A stretch of DNA of 64,000 nt. Origin: Cupriavidus basilensis (GTDB lineage Bacteria > Pseudomonadota > Gammaproteobacteria > Burkholderiales > Burkholderiaceae). Below are positions 57,001 through 64,000 of this stretch, piece by piece (the first letter of the stretch is position 1; the number at the start of each line of letters is the position of its first letter). The stretch covers positions 744,001 to 808,000 of the forward strand of contig NZ_CP010536.1 of NCBI RefSeq assembly GCF_000832305.1, read 5' to 3'. A program made the translations under genes and the position numbers. The notes beneath the pieces were generated by a model, which was not told the DNA's origin, made no database searches, and saw only the letters and a list, made by a program, of their open reading frames with translations.

Positions 57001-57874
57001 TCTGGTAGTGGCCAACAATGCGCTGAACACCCGGAACCTGCCGCCCCCGTCAGATGCCGGGGCGCAGTTGCGCATGGAGGCGGCCAAGCTGCCCGCGCCC
57101 TTCAAGGCGGTGCTGGCCGATCTGGTCGTGCAGGGCACCCGGGATGTCAACAAGGGCGTCGGCGATATCCTGATCGCCCAGATGGACGCTGTGATCGGCG
57201 AAAGCTGCCGCAGTGCCGTCGACGGCAAGTATCCGTTCACGCCGACGTCGATGCAGGACGTGGATCCGGAGGATCTTGCGCGCATCTTCGCGACCGGGGG
57301 TGTGCTGGACGACTTCTTCCAGAAGGTACTGGCTCCACACGTGGATACCACCATCTCGCCGTGGCGCTACAAGTTGACCGCGCCCGACGTGCCACCGGTG
57401 GCCGGCCCGAGCCTGGTGCCGTTCCAGCGCGCCAAGGAGATCCGGGAGGTGTTTTTCCGTGATCCGGGCGCAAAGAAGATGGCCTGGAAGGTCGACCTGA
57501 AGGTCGTGGAGCTCGATCCCGAAATCGTCGAGCTGAACATGGATTTCGATGGGCAGAGCCAGCGCTACGTGCACGGCCCGGTGATCCCGCTCAAGGTGAC
57601 CTGGCCAGGCCCGCGCGGCGGGCAGGGTGCCGAGATCACCGCCAGCCCGCGCATCCGCCCCGACACCTCGACGTTGACCGCCAACGGCCCCTGGGCCCTG
57701 ATGCGCGTGATTGCCAAGGGCAAGCTGGCCGGCTCGGCGACAGCCAGCCACTTCATGGCCGAGTATGACTTTGACGGCCGCAAGGCGAAGCTCGACATCA
57801 ACACCGGCAGCCTCGCGAATCCATGGACCACCGCCTTGCTGCAGGGCTTCCAGTGTCCGGGGAGGTCGGGGTGA
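54050..57874 (+). CDS. tssM: Type VI secretion membrane protein TssM (IcmF)
   Basis: A 1274-aa inner-membrane scaffold. N-terminal membrane helices (ALALVAVLLVAAAIWFIGPL; VMVIVLLMALALFWLLGW; ILLISVIVFLFAAYLLYLLW), a cytoplasmic NTPase domain with Walker A MVGVPGSGKTTALLN (about residue 193), then another helix (LRLLGHALLVVIFLWLVGAL) and a large periplasmic domain ending in the TssJ-contacting beta part (GPWALMRVI). Start at 54050 (MEFLKRIGGALVSRQ). Its stop overlaps the tagF GTG start. Confidence 0.96.
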   Translation: MEFLKRIGGALVSRQALALVAVLLVAAAIWFIGPLLGFNGMHPLAGLGARVMVIVLLMALALFWLLGWPVSTTGVAALCLLIWHAGPLLAIGASHPLEPSSVRILLISVIVFLFAAYLLYLLWQHARTNKSFVEGLLNVGGKRQEVVAKDEIATLNTAIQTALRQLKGMRTGSRIGRLFEGRRYLHELPWYMMVGVPGSGKTTALLNAGLQFPIAEQMSAAARARQRTEQTNWWFTNEAVLIDTAGRYTAQKSGSAIELAEWKGFLGLLRKHRARAPINGALVTISVTDLLRHSADERVAEAARIRARLAELREELGIRFPIYVLVTKLDQLAGFTDYFQCLTSEGRAQPWGFTLPVAGKRWPRQPAVDVVAQCRKEMQSLVTRLADGLAGRLSEEFDQGRRKALYALLYELGSLTEPLVAMLEQMFLDSRYDDTERNAMLRGVYFTSAAQTEGAVVADASAVFRQLRGIGKAGAQAAGATVDTATGNRSYFLQDVFKRIIVPDANLVKPNLRWEFRFRLLRLLGHALLVVIFLWLVGALHNSFGHNHNYLDVVQEKARGLAATVTAFYKKPQPDTMPEVLAAARDLPAYASLNQADPSVDWRYGLYSVPPVLGAATQTHTRLQDNLLVPYLVGRVESVLSTAVNRRDAKQTYDTLRVYLMLHDKDKFNASDVRSWLQGDWAAGNGADAFGGRVAVIGHLDSLLDGSRAVQSPYARNEALIRSARDFLDGNTSVERLYDRAKAAMMEEAPQDFTLVRAVGPQAGTVFTRASGEPLERGIPGLFTYAGYHDLFNARLPEFVGKAQAVDTWVMGRGTGLGAQKKTLERAAGKLTGNDPLTREIRRLYLSEYARHWEAFLGDIRTVTGDNLAFDLEILRNFAAPDSPLARLGRAAVQETTLSRPVDPEDKSLAEKALSALDKTSGTVNALTARAEARQEREVVDNRFAALREVVTGQADAANPGAQAAPGKPQLDAIAGMVNAYYTSLVVANNALNTRNLPPPSDAGAQLRMEAAKLPAPFKAVLADLVVQGTRDVNKGVGDILIAQMDAVIGESCRSAVDGKYPFTPTSMQDVDPEDLARIFATGGVLDDFFQKVLAPHVDTTISPWRYKLTAPDVPPVAGPSLVPFQRAKEIREVFFRDPGAKKMAWKVDLKVVELDPEIVELNMDFDGQSQRYVHGPVIPLKVTWPGPRGGQGAEITASPRIRPDTSTLTANGPWALMRVIAKGKLAGSATASHFMAEYDFDGRKAKLDINTGSLANPWTTALLQGFQCPGRSG

Positions 57875-58602
57875 TTACGGCACCGTCGATTTTCGGCAAG
57901 CTGCCTGCGCAAGGGGACTTTGTTCGCCACAATGCGCCCCTGGCCCAGGTGGCGATGTGGCGGAACTGGTTCGACCCCGGGCACGCCGAAGCCCCGGTCC
58001 GGGCGCCAGCGCTTTCCATCGTCGGCCATGCGCCGCATTGGTTGCATCTGACGCCACCCAGCCTCACGGGCCAAGCTCGATTGCGCGCGGCTGAGCCGTG
58101 TCATTTCATCCTGCGCACGCGCGGCCTGAAGTTCCCCGGCGAGGGCAGCTACCTGATTGGTGTCGTGGCCGCGTCCCGGGACCGGGTGGGGCGCCGCTAC
58201 CCGCTGGTGGTATGGCAGAGCGTCAGCGCCCAATGGGCCGAGGAGCTCCTCAGCGCACCGGCGCACTGGCTCACCGATCTGGTGCAGCTGGTGCATGACC
58301 ACACCCGCCTGCCGGACCGATCGGGCCTGGCCGCGGCGGTCGATGCCCTGTGGGCCAGCCATCGGCCCGGCTGGCGGGGTCGCATCCGGGTGTCGTTCAA
58401 GCGCCTGGCCGGCGCACGGAATCAGGCCGCCTCGGGGAATTTGCCCGATGACAGCTTCACCGGGCCCGAAGCCATCCGTGACGACTGGCCGCCGCACCTG
58501 TTGCGCAGTGGCAGCCTTGGCAGCGTCTGGCAGGCCGGTACTGGCTGCGCCATTGAAATCGACGGCGTCCCGGCCATTCGCGACATTGTGGCCGGGCTTT
58601 GA
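57871..58602 (+). CDS. tagF: Type VI secretion-associated protein TagF
   Basis: A 243-aa protein of the TagF/ImpM family, a post-translational repressor of T6SS assembly in Pseudomonas. The N-terminus ITAPSIFGKLPAQGDFVRHN and the segments GVVAASRDRVGRRYPLVVWQ and SLGSVWQAGTG are typical. The start is taken as GTG at 57871, overlapping the tssM stop (GTGA) and preceded by GGAGG; an ATG at 57823 lies inside tssM. No PppA/PpkA pair is in this window, so the regulation may differ. Confidence 0.92.
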   Translation: MITAPSIFGKLPAQGDFVRHNAPLAQVAMWRNWFDPGHAEAPVRAPALSIVGHAPHWLHLTPPSLTGQARLRAAEPCHFILRTRGLKFPGEGSYLIGVVAASRDRVGRRYPLVVWQSVSAQWAEELLSAPAHWLTDLVQLVHDHTRLPDRSGLAAAVDALWASHRPGWRGRIRVSFKRLAGARNQAASGNLPDDSFTGPEAIRDDWPPHLLRSGSLGSVWQAGTGCAIEIDGVPAIRDIVAGL

Positions 58603-58735
58603 TTTCATTCCCCGACCAGGGGCATCTTCACTGCATATCGACAAAACCACAGCGGTATGGAACGGCCTGCAGCGGCGGCACCTTGTTGATCTTGGTTATC
58701 CTGCTGGCGGCCGGTTCGGGCCGGTTCGGGCCCGC

Positions 58736-59653
58736 TCAGGCAAACAGATCCATGCCCTGCACCAGGCGCTTCGCCAGCCGCGGCTGGCGAAACTGGTCCA
58801 GCCACCATGCGAGCGCGCGGCCCTCATGGTCGCCCCGCCACGCCACATACAGCGTGTTGGGCTCGCGCGGATCGGCCGTGCGCTTTTCCACCAGCTCCCC
58901 GCGCCTGAGCAGCGAAGCCACGCGGTGCCGCGGCAGCCAGCCGATGCCCAGCCCCTCGCGCTGCGCCAGGATCTTGGCGCGCATGCTCGGCACGGCCAGC
59001 GAGGCTTGCCCGCCCACCAGCCCGTAGGCCCGCCCCGCGCTACCGCGCGATGAATCCGCCACGGCCACGCCCCGGTGCGCCGAGATATGCTGGCGCGTGA
59101 GTGGCTCGGCTACGCTGGCAAGCGGGTGGCGTGGCGCCACGGCAAAGACCCATTCGACCACGCCGAGCTCGAACCAGCGCAGGCCGGGGATGGCGGGTGG
59201 CTCATTGGTCGCGCCGACGATCACATCGGCGCGGCCGTCGCGCAGCGCTTCCCAGGTCCCGCTGAGGACTTCGTGGGTCAGGCGCAGCGCCACCCCGGAT
59301 TTGAGCGCATCGAAGCTGCGGATCACCGGCATCAGCAATTCGAACTCGAGCACTTCATCCGTGACGATCCACAGGCGGTCTTCCCAGCCGCTGGCGACCT
59401 GCCGCACGCGCTGGGTCATGCGCGATACGTCCTGCATCAGGCGCGCGGCCTCTTCGGCTAGCAGGTGGCCGGCAGGGGTGAGCTGCAGGCGGTAGCGGCG
59501 GCGATCGAACAGCAGGGCGTCAAAGCGGCCCTCCAGTTGCCGGGCGGCGTGGGAGACGGTCGATGGCGCCTTGCCCAGGCGCGCCGCGGCGCGCGACAGG
59601 CTGCCGCTGTCCCGGATGGCTTCCAGCAAGGCCAGTTCGTCTTCTGACAACAT
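58736..59653 (-). CDS. LysR-family transcriptional regulator
   Basis: A 305-aa LysR protein. Its N-terminal helix-turn-helix includes LLEAIRDSGSLSRAAARLGK and APSTVSHAARQLEGRFDALL, followed by an effector-binding domain. The ATG at 59653 has GGAG 7 bp upstream; the TTG at 59659 is not needed. Divergent from the hydrolase - glutathione reductase - hydrolase operon (166-bp gap), which it probably controls. The 133 bp between tagF and this gene hold only a short GGCCGGTTCG repeat near 58710. Confidence 0.92.
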   Translation of the reverse strand: MLSEDELALLEAIRDSGSLSRAAARLGKAPSTVSHAARQLEGRFDALLFDRRRYRLQLTPAGHLLAEEAARLMQDVSRMTQRVRQVASGWEDRLWIVTDEVLEFELLMPVIRSFDALKSGVALRLTHEVLSGTWEALRDGRADVIVGATNEPPAIPGLRWFELGVVEWVFAVAPRHPLASVAEPLTRQHISAHRGVAVADSSRGSAGRAYGLVGGQASLAVPSMRAKILAQREGLGIGWLPRHRVASLLRRGELVEKRTADPREPNTLYVAWRGDHEGRALAWWLDQFRQPRLAKRLVQGMDLFA

Positions 59654-59819
59654 GTTCAACTCCGTCGAACGAGTTCATCGGGAAAATCGTACGGCAAAAC
59701 ACGTGTGCCGGCGCAATATTCGTCACAGTGCATCACCCGATTCCCGCAACCCCTTTGTTTGCAAGCGCCGTCGGCCAGGAGAGTTCGTCCTGCCATGGCA
59801 CGATCACCGGAGAAAAGTC

Positions 59820-60791
59820 ATGGCCCTCATCCACCGTATGGCACGGTACGCTGGCGCCGCATTGCTCATGTTTGGCGTGTTCGGCGCGCTCGCGCCGCCC
59901 GTGCATGCCGCAGAACCTGGCGGCGACGCTGCGATCCAGCAGCACACGATCAACGCGAATGGCGTTGACCTGCACTATCTGCAGTCCGGGCGCGGCAGCG
60001 GCACACCGGTCGTGCTGTTGCATGGTTATGCGGAATCCAGCCATATGTGGCTGCCGCTGATGGCACAGCTTGGCGACAAGCGCACCGTCATCGCACCGGA
60101 CCTGCGCGGCGCGGGCGGGTCGGCGATTACGCAGTCGGGCTACGACAAGAAGACCATGGCGCAGGACATCCACGCCCTGGTCCAGACGCTCGGCTACCGC
60201 AAGATCAACATCGTCGGGCATGATATCGGCCTGATGGTCGCCTATGCCTACGCCGCGCAATACCCGGACGAAGTGGAAAGCGTAACGCTGATGGACGCGT
60301 TCCTGCCTGGCGTGGGCGACTGGCAACAGGTCTGGCTGCTGCGCGACAAGTGGCACTTCAACTTCTACGGCGACACGCCTGAAAAGCTGGTGAAGGGCCG
60401 CGAGCGCACCTACTTTGAACACTTCTGGAACGACTTCGCCGCCGACCCCAAGCACTCGGTGCCGGAAGCCGCCCGCCAGCGTTACGCCGCCAACTATGCC
60501 AGGCCGGGCCGGATGCGCGCGGGATTCGAGTTCTTCCGTGCATTCCCGCAGGATGCCGAAGACTTCGCGGCGCTGGCAAAGCACCCGCTGCCGATGCCCA
60601 TGCTGGTGCTGGCGGGCGAGAAGGCTTCTGGCAATTTCCTGATCGACCAGGCGCGCCTCGTTGCCACCAATGTGCAAGGCGTGATTGTCAAGGGCTCGGG
60701 ACATTGGCTGATGGAGGAAGCGCCGGGGCAGACCATTCCGGCTATCGTGCATTTCATCAATGCGCCGTCGCAACCCGTCGGCGCCGAATAA
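59820..60791 (+). CDS. Exported alpha/beta hydrolase, epoxide hydrolase-like
   Basis: A 323-aa protein with a signal peptide (MARYAGAALLMFGVFGALAP PVHA). The alpha/beta hydrolase fold shows an oxyanion segment VVLLHGYAESSHMW, nucleophile motif VGHDIGLM with Asp135 in place of Ser, and the catalytic His in KGSGHWLMEE. An Asp nucleophile is typical of epoxide hydrolases and haloalkane or fluoroacetate dehalogenases, not esterases. The ATG at 59820 follows CCGGAGAAAAGTC. First gene of a three-gene unit. Confidence 0.87.
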   Translation: MALIHRMARYAGAALLMFGVFGALAPPVHAAEPGGDAAIQQHTINANGVDLHYLQSGRGSGTPVVLLHGYAESSHMWLPLMAQLGDKRTVIAPDLRGAGGSAITQSGYDKKTMAQDIHALVQTLGYRKINIVGHDIGLMVAYAYAAQYPDEVESVTLMDAFLPGVGDWQQVWLLRDKWHFNFYGDTPEKLVKGRERTYFEHFWNDFAADPKHSVPEAARQRYAANYARPGRMRAGFEFFRAFPQDAEDFAALAKHPLPMPMLVLAGEKASGNFLIDQARLVATNVQGVIVKGSGHWLMEEAPGQTIPAIVHFINAPSQPVGAE

Positions 60792-60827
60792 GAACGCGTA
60801 CCTCACCGCATCAGAAGGAGTATCGAA

Positions 60828-61811
60828 ATGGGACTGCTCGTCAATGGCAAATGGCAAGACCGCTGGTATGACACGGCATCCACCGGCGGGCGCTTCGTTC
60901 GCAAGGACGCCGCCTTTCGCAACTGGGTGACGTCCGATGGCGCCGCCGGCCCAAGCGGCACCGGTGGCTTCAAGGCCGAGGCCGGGCGCTATCACCTGTA
61001 CGTGAGCCTGGCCTGCCCGTGGGCGCACCGCACGCTGATCATGCGCGCGCTCAAAGGGCTGGAGGGGATGATCAGCGTCTCCACGGTGCACTGGCTGATG
61101 CTCGGCGAGGGCTGGACGTTCGCCGAGGGCCCGGGCGTCGTGCCGGACACGGTCAACGGCGCGCGGCTCCTGCACCAGGTCTACACTGGCGCCGATCCCG
61201 ACTACACCGGGCGCGTCACCGTGCCGGTGCTGTGGGACAAGCAGCGGGGAACCATCGTCAGCAACGAGTCGTCGGAGATCATCCGCATGTTCAACACCGC
61301 CTTCGACGATGTTGGCGCCAAGTCGGGCGACTATTATCCGGCGGCGCTGCGCGCGGAAATCGACGAAGTCAACGCACGGGTGTACGACACGCTCAACAAC
61401 GGTGTCTACAAATCCGGCTTTGCCACCACGCAGGGCGCGTATGAAGAAGCGGTGACGCCGTTGTTCGACACGCTCGACTGGCTCGAGGCGCGGCTCGCCA
61501 CGCGCCGCTTCCTGCTGGGCGATCAGATTACCGAGGCCGACATCCGCCTGTTCACGACGCTGGTGCGCTTTGACGCGGTCTACGTGGGGCACTTCAAGTG
61601 CAACCTGCGGCGCATCGCCGACTACCCGAACCTGTCTGGCTTTACGCGCGACATCTACCAGTTGCCGGGGATTGCGGCGACGGTCAATATCGACCATATC
61701 AAGCGCCACTACTATGAAAGCCACCGCTCTATCAACCCGAGCGGCGTGGTGCCGGCAGGGCCTGTGCTGGACTTTGCCGCGCCGCCGGAGCGCGCGCGGC
61801 TGGCCGCGTAA
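60828..61811 (+). CDS. yqjG: Glutathionyl-hydroquinone reductase (YqjG/EcfG-like GST)
   Basis: A 327-aa Xi-class glutathione transferase that reduces glutathionylated hydroquinones. The catalytic motif is SLACPWAHRTLIMRALKGLE (Cys63), preceded by the family N-terminus and followed by VPVLWDKQRGTIVSNESSEI IRMFN. The C-terminal helical domain has ITEADIRLFTTLVRFDAVYV. Located 36 bp after the hydrolase gene; a role in detoxifying quinones or halogenated aromatics fits the Asp-hydrolase neighbour. Confidence 0.93.
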   Translation: MGLLVNGKWQDRWYDTASTGGRFVRKDAAFRNWVTSDGAAGPSGTGGFKAEAGRYHLYVSLACPWAHRTLIMRALKGLEGMISVSTVHWLMLGEGWTFAEGPGVVPDTVNGARLLHQVYTGADPDYTGRVTVPVLWDKQRGTIVSNESSEIIRMFNTAFDDVGAKSGDYYPAALRAEIDEVNARVYDTLNNGVYKSGFATTQGAYEEAVTPLFDTLDWLEARLATRRFLLGDQITEADIRLFTTLVRFDAVYVGHFKCNLRRIADYPNLSGFTRDIYQLPGIAATVNIDHIKRHYYESHRSINPSGVVPAGPVLDFAAPPERARLAA

Positions 61812-61851
61812 TGCCGCCGTCTTTTTTTCTTCGATAGCCGAGACCACGCTC

Positions 61852-62886
61852 ATGACGTTTCATCGCCAATTCCTGCTTGCCTTGCTCGCGGCGGCAGCCG
61901 TTGCCGTCCCGCCCGCCGCGCTGGCGGCCGCGGACGATGGCCCCGTGTATGGCCCCGAGCTGCAAGGCTTCGACTATCCGGCGCCGGTCCAGCAGTTCGC
62001 GTTCACCTCGCAAGGCGAGGCGATGCACATGGCTTACATGGACATCAAGCCCGAGCATGCCAACGGCCGCACCGCGGTGTTGCTGCATGGAAAGAACTTC
62101 TGCGCGGCGACCTGGGGCGACACGATCAAGGTGCTCAGCACGGCCGGGTATCGCGTCATTGCGCCGGACCAGATCGGCTTTTGCAAATCCAGCAAGCCGG
62201 CGCACTATCAATACAGTTTCCAGCAACTGGCGCGCAACACCCACGCCTTGCTGGAGTCCATCGGAATCCGGCTGGCGACGGTGATCGGGCATTCCACGGG
62301 CGGCATGCTGGCGATGCGCTATGCGCTGATGTACCCGGAGCAAACCGAGCAGCTTGCGCTCGTCAACCCGATCGGACTGGAGGATTGGAAGGCGTTGGGC
62401 GTGCCGTCCCTGTCGGTGGACCAATGGTATGCCCGTGAGCTTGCCACCAATGCTGACAAGATCCGCAGCTACGAACAGGCTACCTACTATGTCGGCACAT
62501 GGCGCCCCGAGTACGAGCCCTGGGTGCAGATGCTGGCGGGCATCAACCGCGGCCCGGGCAAGCAGCAGGTGGCCTGGAACTCCGCGCTGATCTACGACAT
62601 GATCTTCACGCAGCCGGTCGTGTACGAGTTGGGCGCGTTGAAGACGCCAACCTTGCTGCTGATCGGCGACAAGGACACGACGGCCATCGCCAAGGACGCG
62701 GCACCGCCGGAGGTCCGCACCAAGGTCGGCAACTATCCGGTGCTGGCGCAGCGCACCTTGAAGGCGCTGCCGAACGCCAGGCTGGTGGAGTTTCCCGAGT
62801 TGGGCCACGCGCCGCAGATGCAAGATCCAGTGGCGTTCCACAAGGCGCTGCTGGATGGCCTGGCGGCGTTGCCGGCAAACCGGTAG
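61852..62886 (+). CDS. Exported alpha/beta hydrolase, Ser-nucleophile type
   Basis: A 344-aa protein with a signal peptide (FLLALLAAAAVAVPPAALAA). The fold is shown by TAVLLHGKNFCAATWGD, nucleophile motif VIGHSTGGMLAMRYA (Ser148), the acid in LLLIGDKDTTA and the His in FPELGHAPQMQDP. Substrate unknown. It follows the glutathione reductase gene by 40 bp and ends the three-gene unit. Unlike the first hydrolase it has the usual Ser. Confidence 0.88.
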   Translation: MTFHRQFLLALLAAAAVAVPPAALAAADDGPVYGPELQGFDYPAPVQQFAFTSQGEAMHMAYMDIKPEHANGRTAVLLHGKNFCAATWGDTIKVLSTAGYRVIAPDQIGFCKSSKPAHYQYSFQQLARNTHALLESIGIRLATVIGHSTGGMLAMRYALMYPEQTEQLALVNPIGLEDWKALGVPSLSVDQWYARELATNADKIRSYEQATYYVGTWRPEYEPWVQMLAGINRGPGKQQVAWNSALIYDMIFTQPVVYELGALKTPTLLLIGDKDTTAIAKDAAPPEVRTKVGNYPVLAQRTLKALPNARLVEFPELGHAPQMQDPVAFHKALLDGLAALPANR

Positions 62887-63004
62887 CACGGCGCCTTGCC
62901 GCCAAAGCGCTGACCGGCCGTGCCGGGGTGCTACCATGCGCGCAGCTGGCTAGCCTGGGCATCAGGCCCGGGCGGCAGAGTTCGACTTTTGCAGGGGAAT
63001 CTGG

Positions 63005-63199
63005 ATGGATCCGACAGTAGTGATCAGCACCTTCGAGCGCATCGCCAACGACGACACGGTGGAGCTATCGGTGGACGACGCCGTGGCCGGCCTGGCCGCG
63101 CTGCTTGCCAGCGAGCCGTTTTCCGACGCGGCGCGTGCGCTGCTGGAGACGGTGGGCGCCACGCTTTATCGCGTGGGCCTGGATGGCTACGAAGGCTGA
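63005..63199 (+). CDS. Small hypothetical protein
   Basis: A 64-aa acidic protein, MDPTVVISTFERIANDDTVE at its start and LYRVGLDGYEG at its end. No known family recognised; it is likely a compact helical protein. A purine-rich GGGGAAT lies upstream of the ATG. It stands alone between the hydrolase unit and the convergent acyltransferase, so its status as a gene rests on frame and codon use. Confidence 0.5.
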   Translation: MDPTVVISTFERIANDDTVELSVDDAVAGLAALLASEPFSDAARALLETVGATLYRVGLDGYEG

Positions 63200-63238
63200 A
63201 GGGAACGCGGGCGGCGCGCTCGCGCCGCTCCAGGCATC

Positions 63239-64000
63239 TCAGTAGACAGGCGCTTCGCCCTCGGGGCGGTGCTTGAAGCGGCGATGCACCCAGTAGTATT
63301 GCTCCGGCATGGCGCGGACCTGCTGCTCCAGGAACGCGTTCATGCGCAGCGCGTCAGCCTTCTCGTCGCCGCAGGGGTAGCCCGCCAGCGCATCGAATAT
63401 CTTCAGCTTGTAGCCGCGGTAGCCAGGCAGGACAGAGGTGGTGAAGGGCACGACGCGCGCGCCGCTGAGCGCGGCGAGACGCGACACCGAGGTGAGCGTG
63501 CAAGCGGCGACGTTGAAAAACGGCACGAATACCGAATCGCGCAAGCCGAAATCCATGTCCGCCGCGAGCATCAGCGGCGTGCCCGACTTGAGCGTGCGCA
63601 AGGCCTGGCGCACGCTGCCATTGCGCGGGATCATCTCCGTGCCGAACCTGGCGCGCTGCCGCTTGGCGAGTTGTTCCAGCAACGGGTTCGACATCTTCGA
63701 GTAGAGCGAGGCCACCGGATGCTTGATCGAGTAGAACATGCAGCCGGCCTCGATCGCCACGAAATGGAATCCCAGGAAGATGGTCGGCCCGGCCTCGGTG
63801 TTGCCGAGCTCGATGGCGGACTCCAGCTCGACCAGGTCATTGAGCTTGCCGGCACAGCCATACCATTGCACGCCGCGTTCCAGGTAGCTCCGAATCACGT
63901 GGCTGAAATGCGCCTGCCCCAGGGCATGCCGATGCGCTTCGCTCTGGTCGGGAAAGCAAAGCCGCAGGTTGGTCTGGACGACACTGCGGCGCCGGCTTGG
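63239..64000 (-). CDS. Lipid A biosynthesis acyltransferase (LpxL/LpxM family), 5' end outside the window
   Basis: At least 253 codons of an inner-membrane acyltransferase. The frame runs open to the window edge and reads VVQTNLRLCFPDQSEAHRHA near the edge, the usual early motif of LpxL/HtrB proteins. The catalytic HX4E is in LGFHFVAIEAG, then YSKMSNPLLEQLAKRQRARF GTEMIPRNGSVRQALRTLKS and the C-terminal YYWVHRRFKHRPEGE. The start codon is beyond 64000, so GTG 63898 should not be taken as the start. It probably adds a secondary acyl chain to lipid A. Confidence 0.93.
   Translation of the reverse strand, partial: PSRRRSVVQTNLRLCFPDQSEAHRHALGQAHFSHVIRSYLERGVQWYGCAGKLNDLVELESAIELGNTEAGPTIFLGFHFVAIEAGCMFYSIKHPVASLYSKMSNPLLEQLAKRQRARFGTEMIPRNGSVRQALRTLKSGTPLMLAADMDFGLRDSVFVPFFNVAACTLTSVSRLAALSGARVVPFTTSVLPGYRGYKLKIFDALAGYPCGDEKADALRMNAFLEQQVRAMPEQYYWVHRRFKHRPEGEAPVY

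Noticed and set aside
59733..61853. 706-aa open frame on the minus strand over the hydrolase and YqjG genes
   Set aside because: It is a shadow of strongly supported plus-strand genes; its translation is rich in Arg, His, Gln and Val with no family motif, as expected from high-GC antisense.

Overview
This is high-GC DNA from a betaproteobacterium of the Burkholderiales, most likely Cupriavidus or a close relative. The evidence is the gene order exbB-exbD-lpxK-trm112-kdsB-adk and xseA-sodB, an orphan Bug-type binding protein, and a sugar cluster resembling the frcRACB-zwf-pgi-kinase locus known from Cupriavidus. The genus is an inference from gene content and codon style; nothing was searched.

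Layout. 1-1067: 5' part of xerD and ogt (minus). 1188-10696: a probable sugar-uptake and Entner-Doudoroff entry operon: ROK regulator, ABC ATPase, permease, periplasmic binding protein, zwf, pgi and a PfkB kinase. A promoter overlapped by a perfect inverted repeat precedes it. 10848-19797: mixed housekeeping and accessory genes (Bug protein, chalcone-isomerase-like protein, AEC transporter, queG, tsaE, amiC-type amidase, SBF-like transporter, LysR, methyltransferase). 19992-26189: XRE regulator, SDR dehydrogenase, adk, kdsB, trm112, lpxK, exbD, exbB. 26190-27220: about 1 kb without genes that holds an array of DnaA-box-like modules. 27221-29341: xseA and sodB.

29544-58602 is a complete type VI secretion system (T6SS) in two divergent arms. 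The minus arm is an unassigned 225-aa protein followed by tssE, tssF, tssG and tssA. The plus arm is tssH, tssB, tssC, hcp, a Tae4-like amidase interrupted by an in-frame amber codon, vgrG, a DUF4123 adaptor, a VasX-like (BTH_I2691-type) membrane effector, three paralogous DUF6708 putative immunity proteins with effector remnants between them, PAAR, tssJ, tssK, tssL, tssM and tagF. All 13 core tss functions are present. 58736-64000: a LysR gene divergent from two exported alpha/beta hydrolases that flank a glutathionyl-hydroquinone reductase, then a small hypothetical gene and a partial LpxL-family acyltransferase.

Most noteworthy are: (a) three 73-bp modules plus a diverged fourth upstream of xseA, with DnaA-box-like elements at fixed spacing; (b) the Tae4-like effector split between its catalytic Cys and His halves, with no neighbouring immunity gene; (c) the three-copy immunity array, with near-identical C-terminal halves and an AT-rich, strongly divergent membrane segment; (d) short tandem repeats at many gene boundaries and in-frame 9-bp repeats at the starts of two sugar genes.
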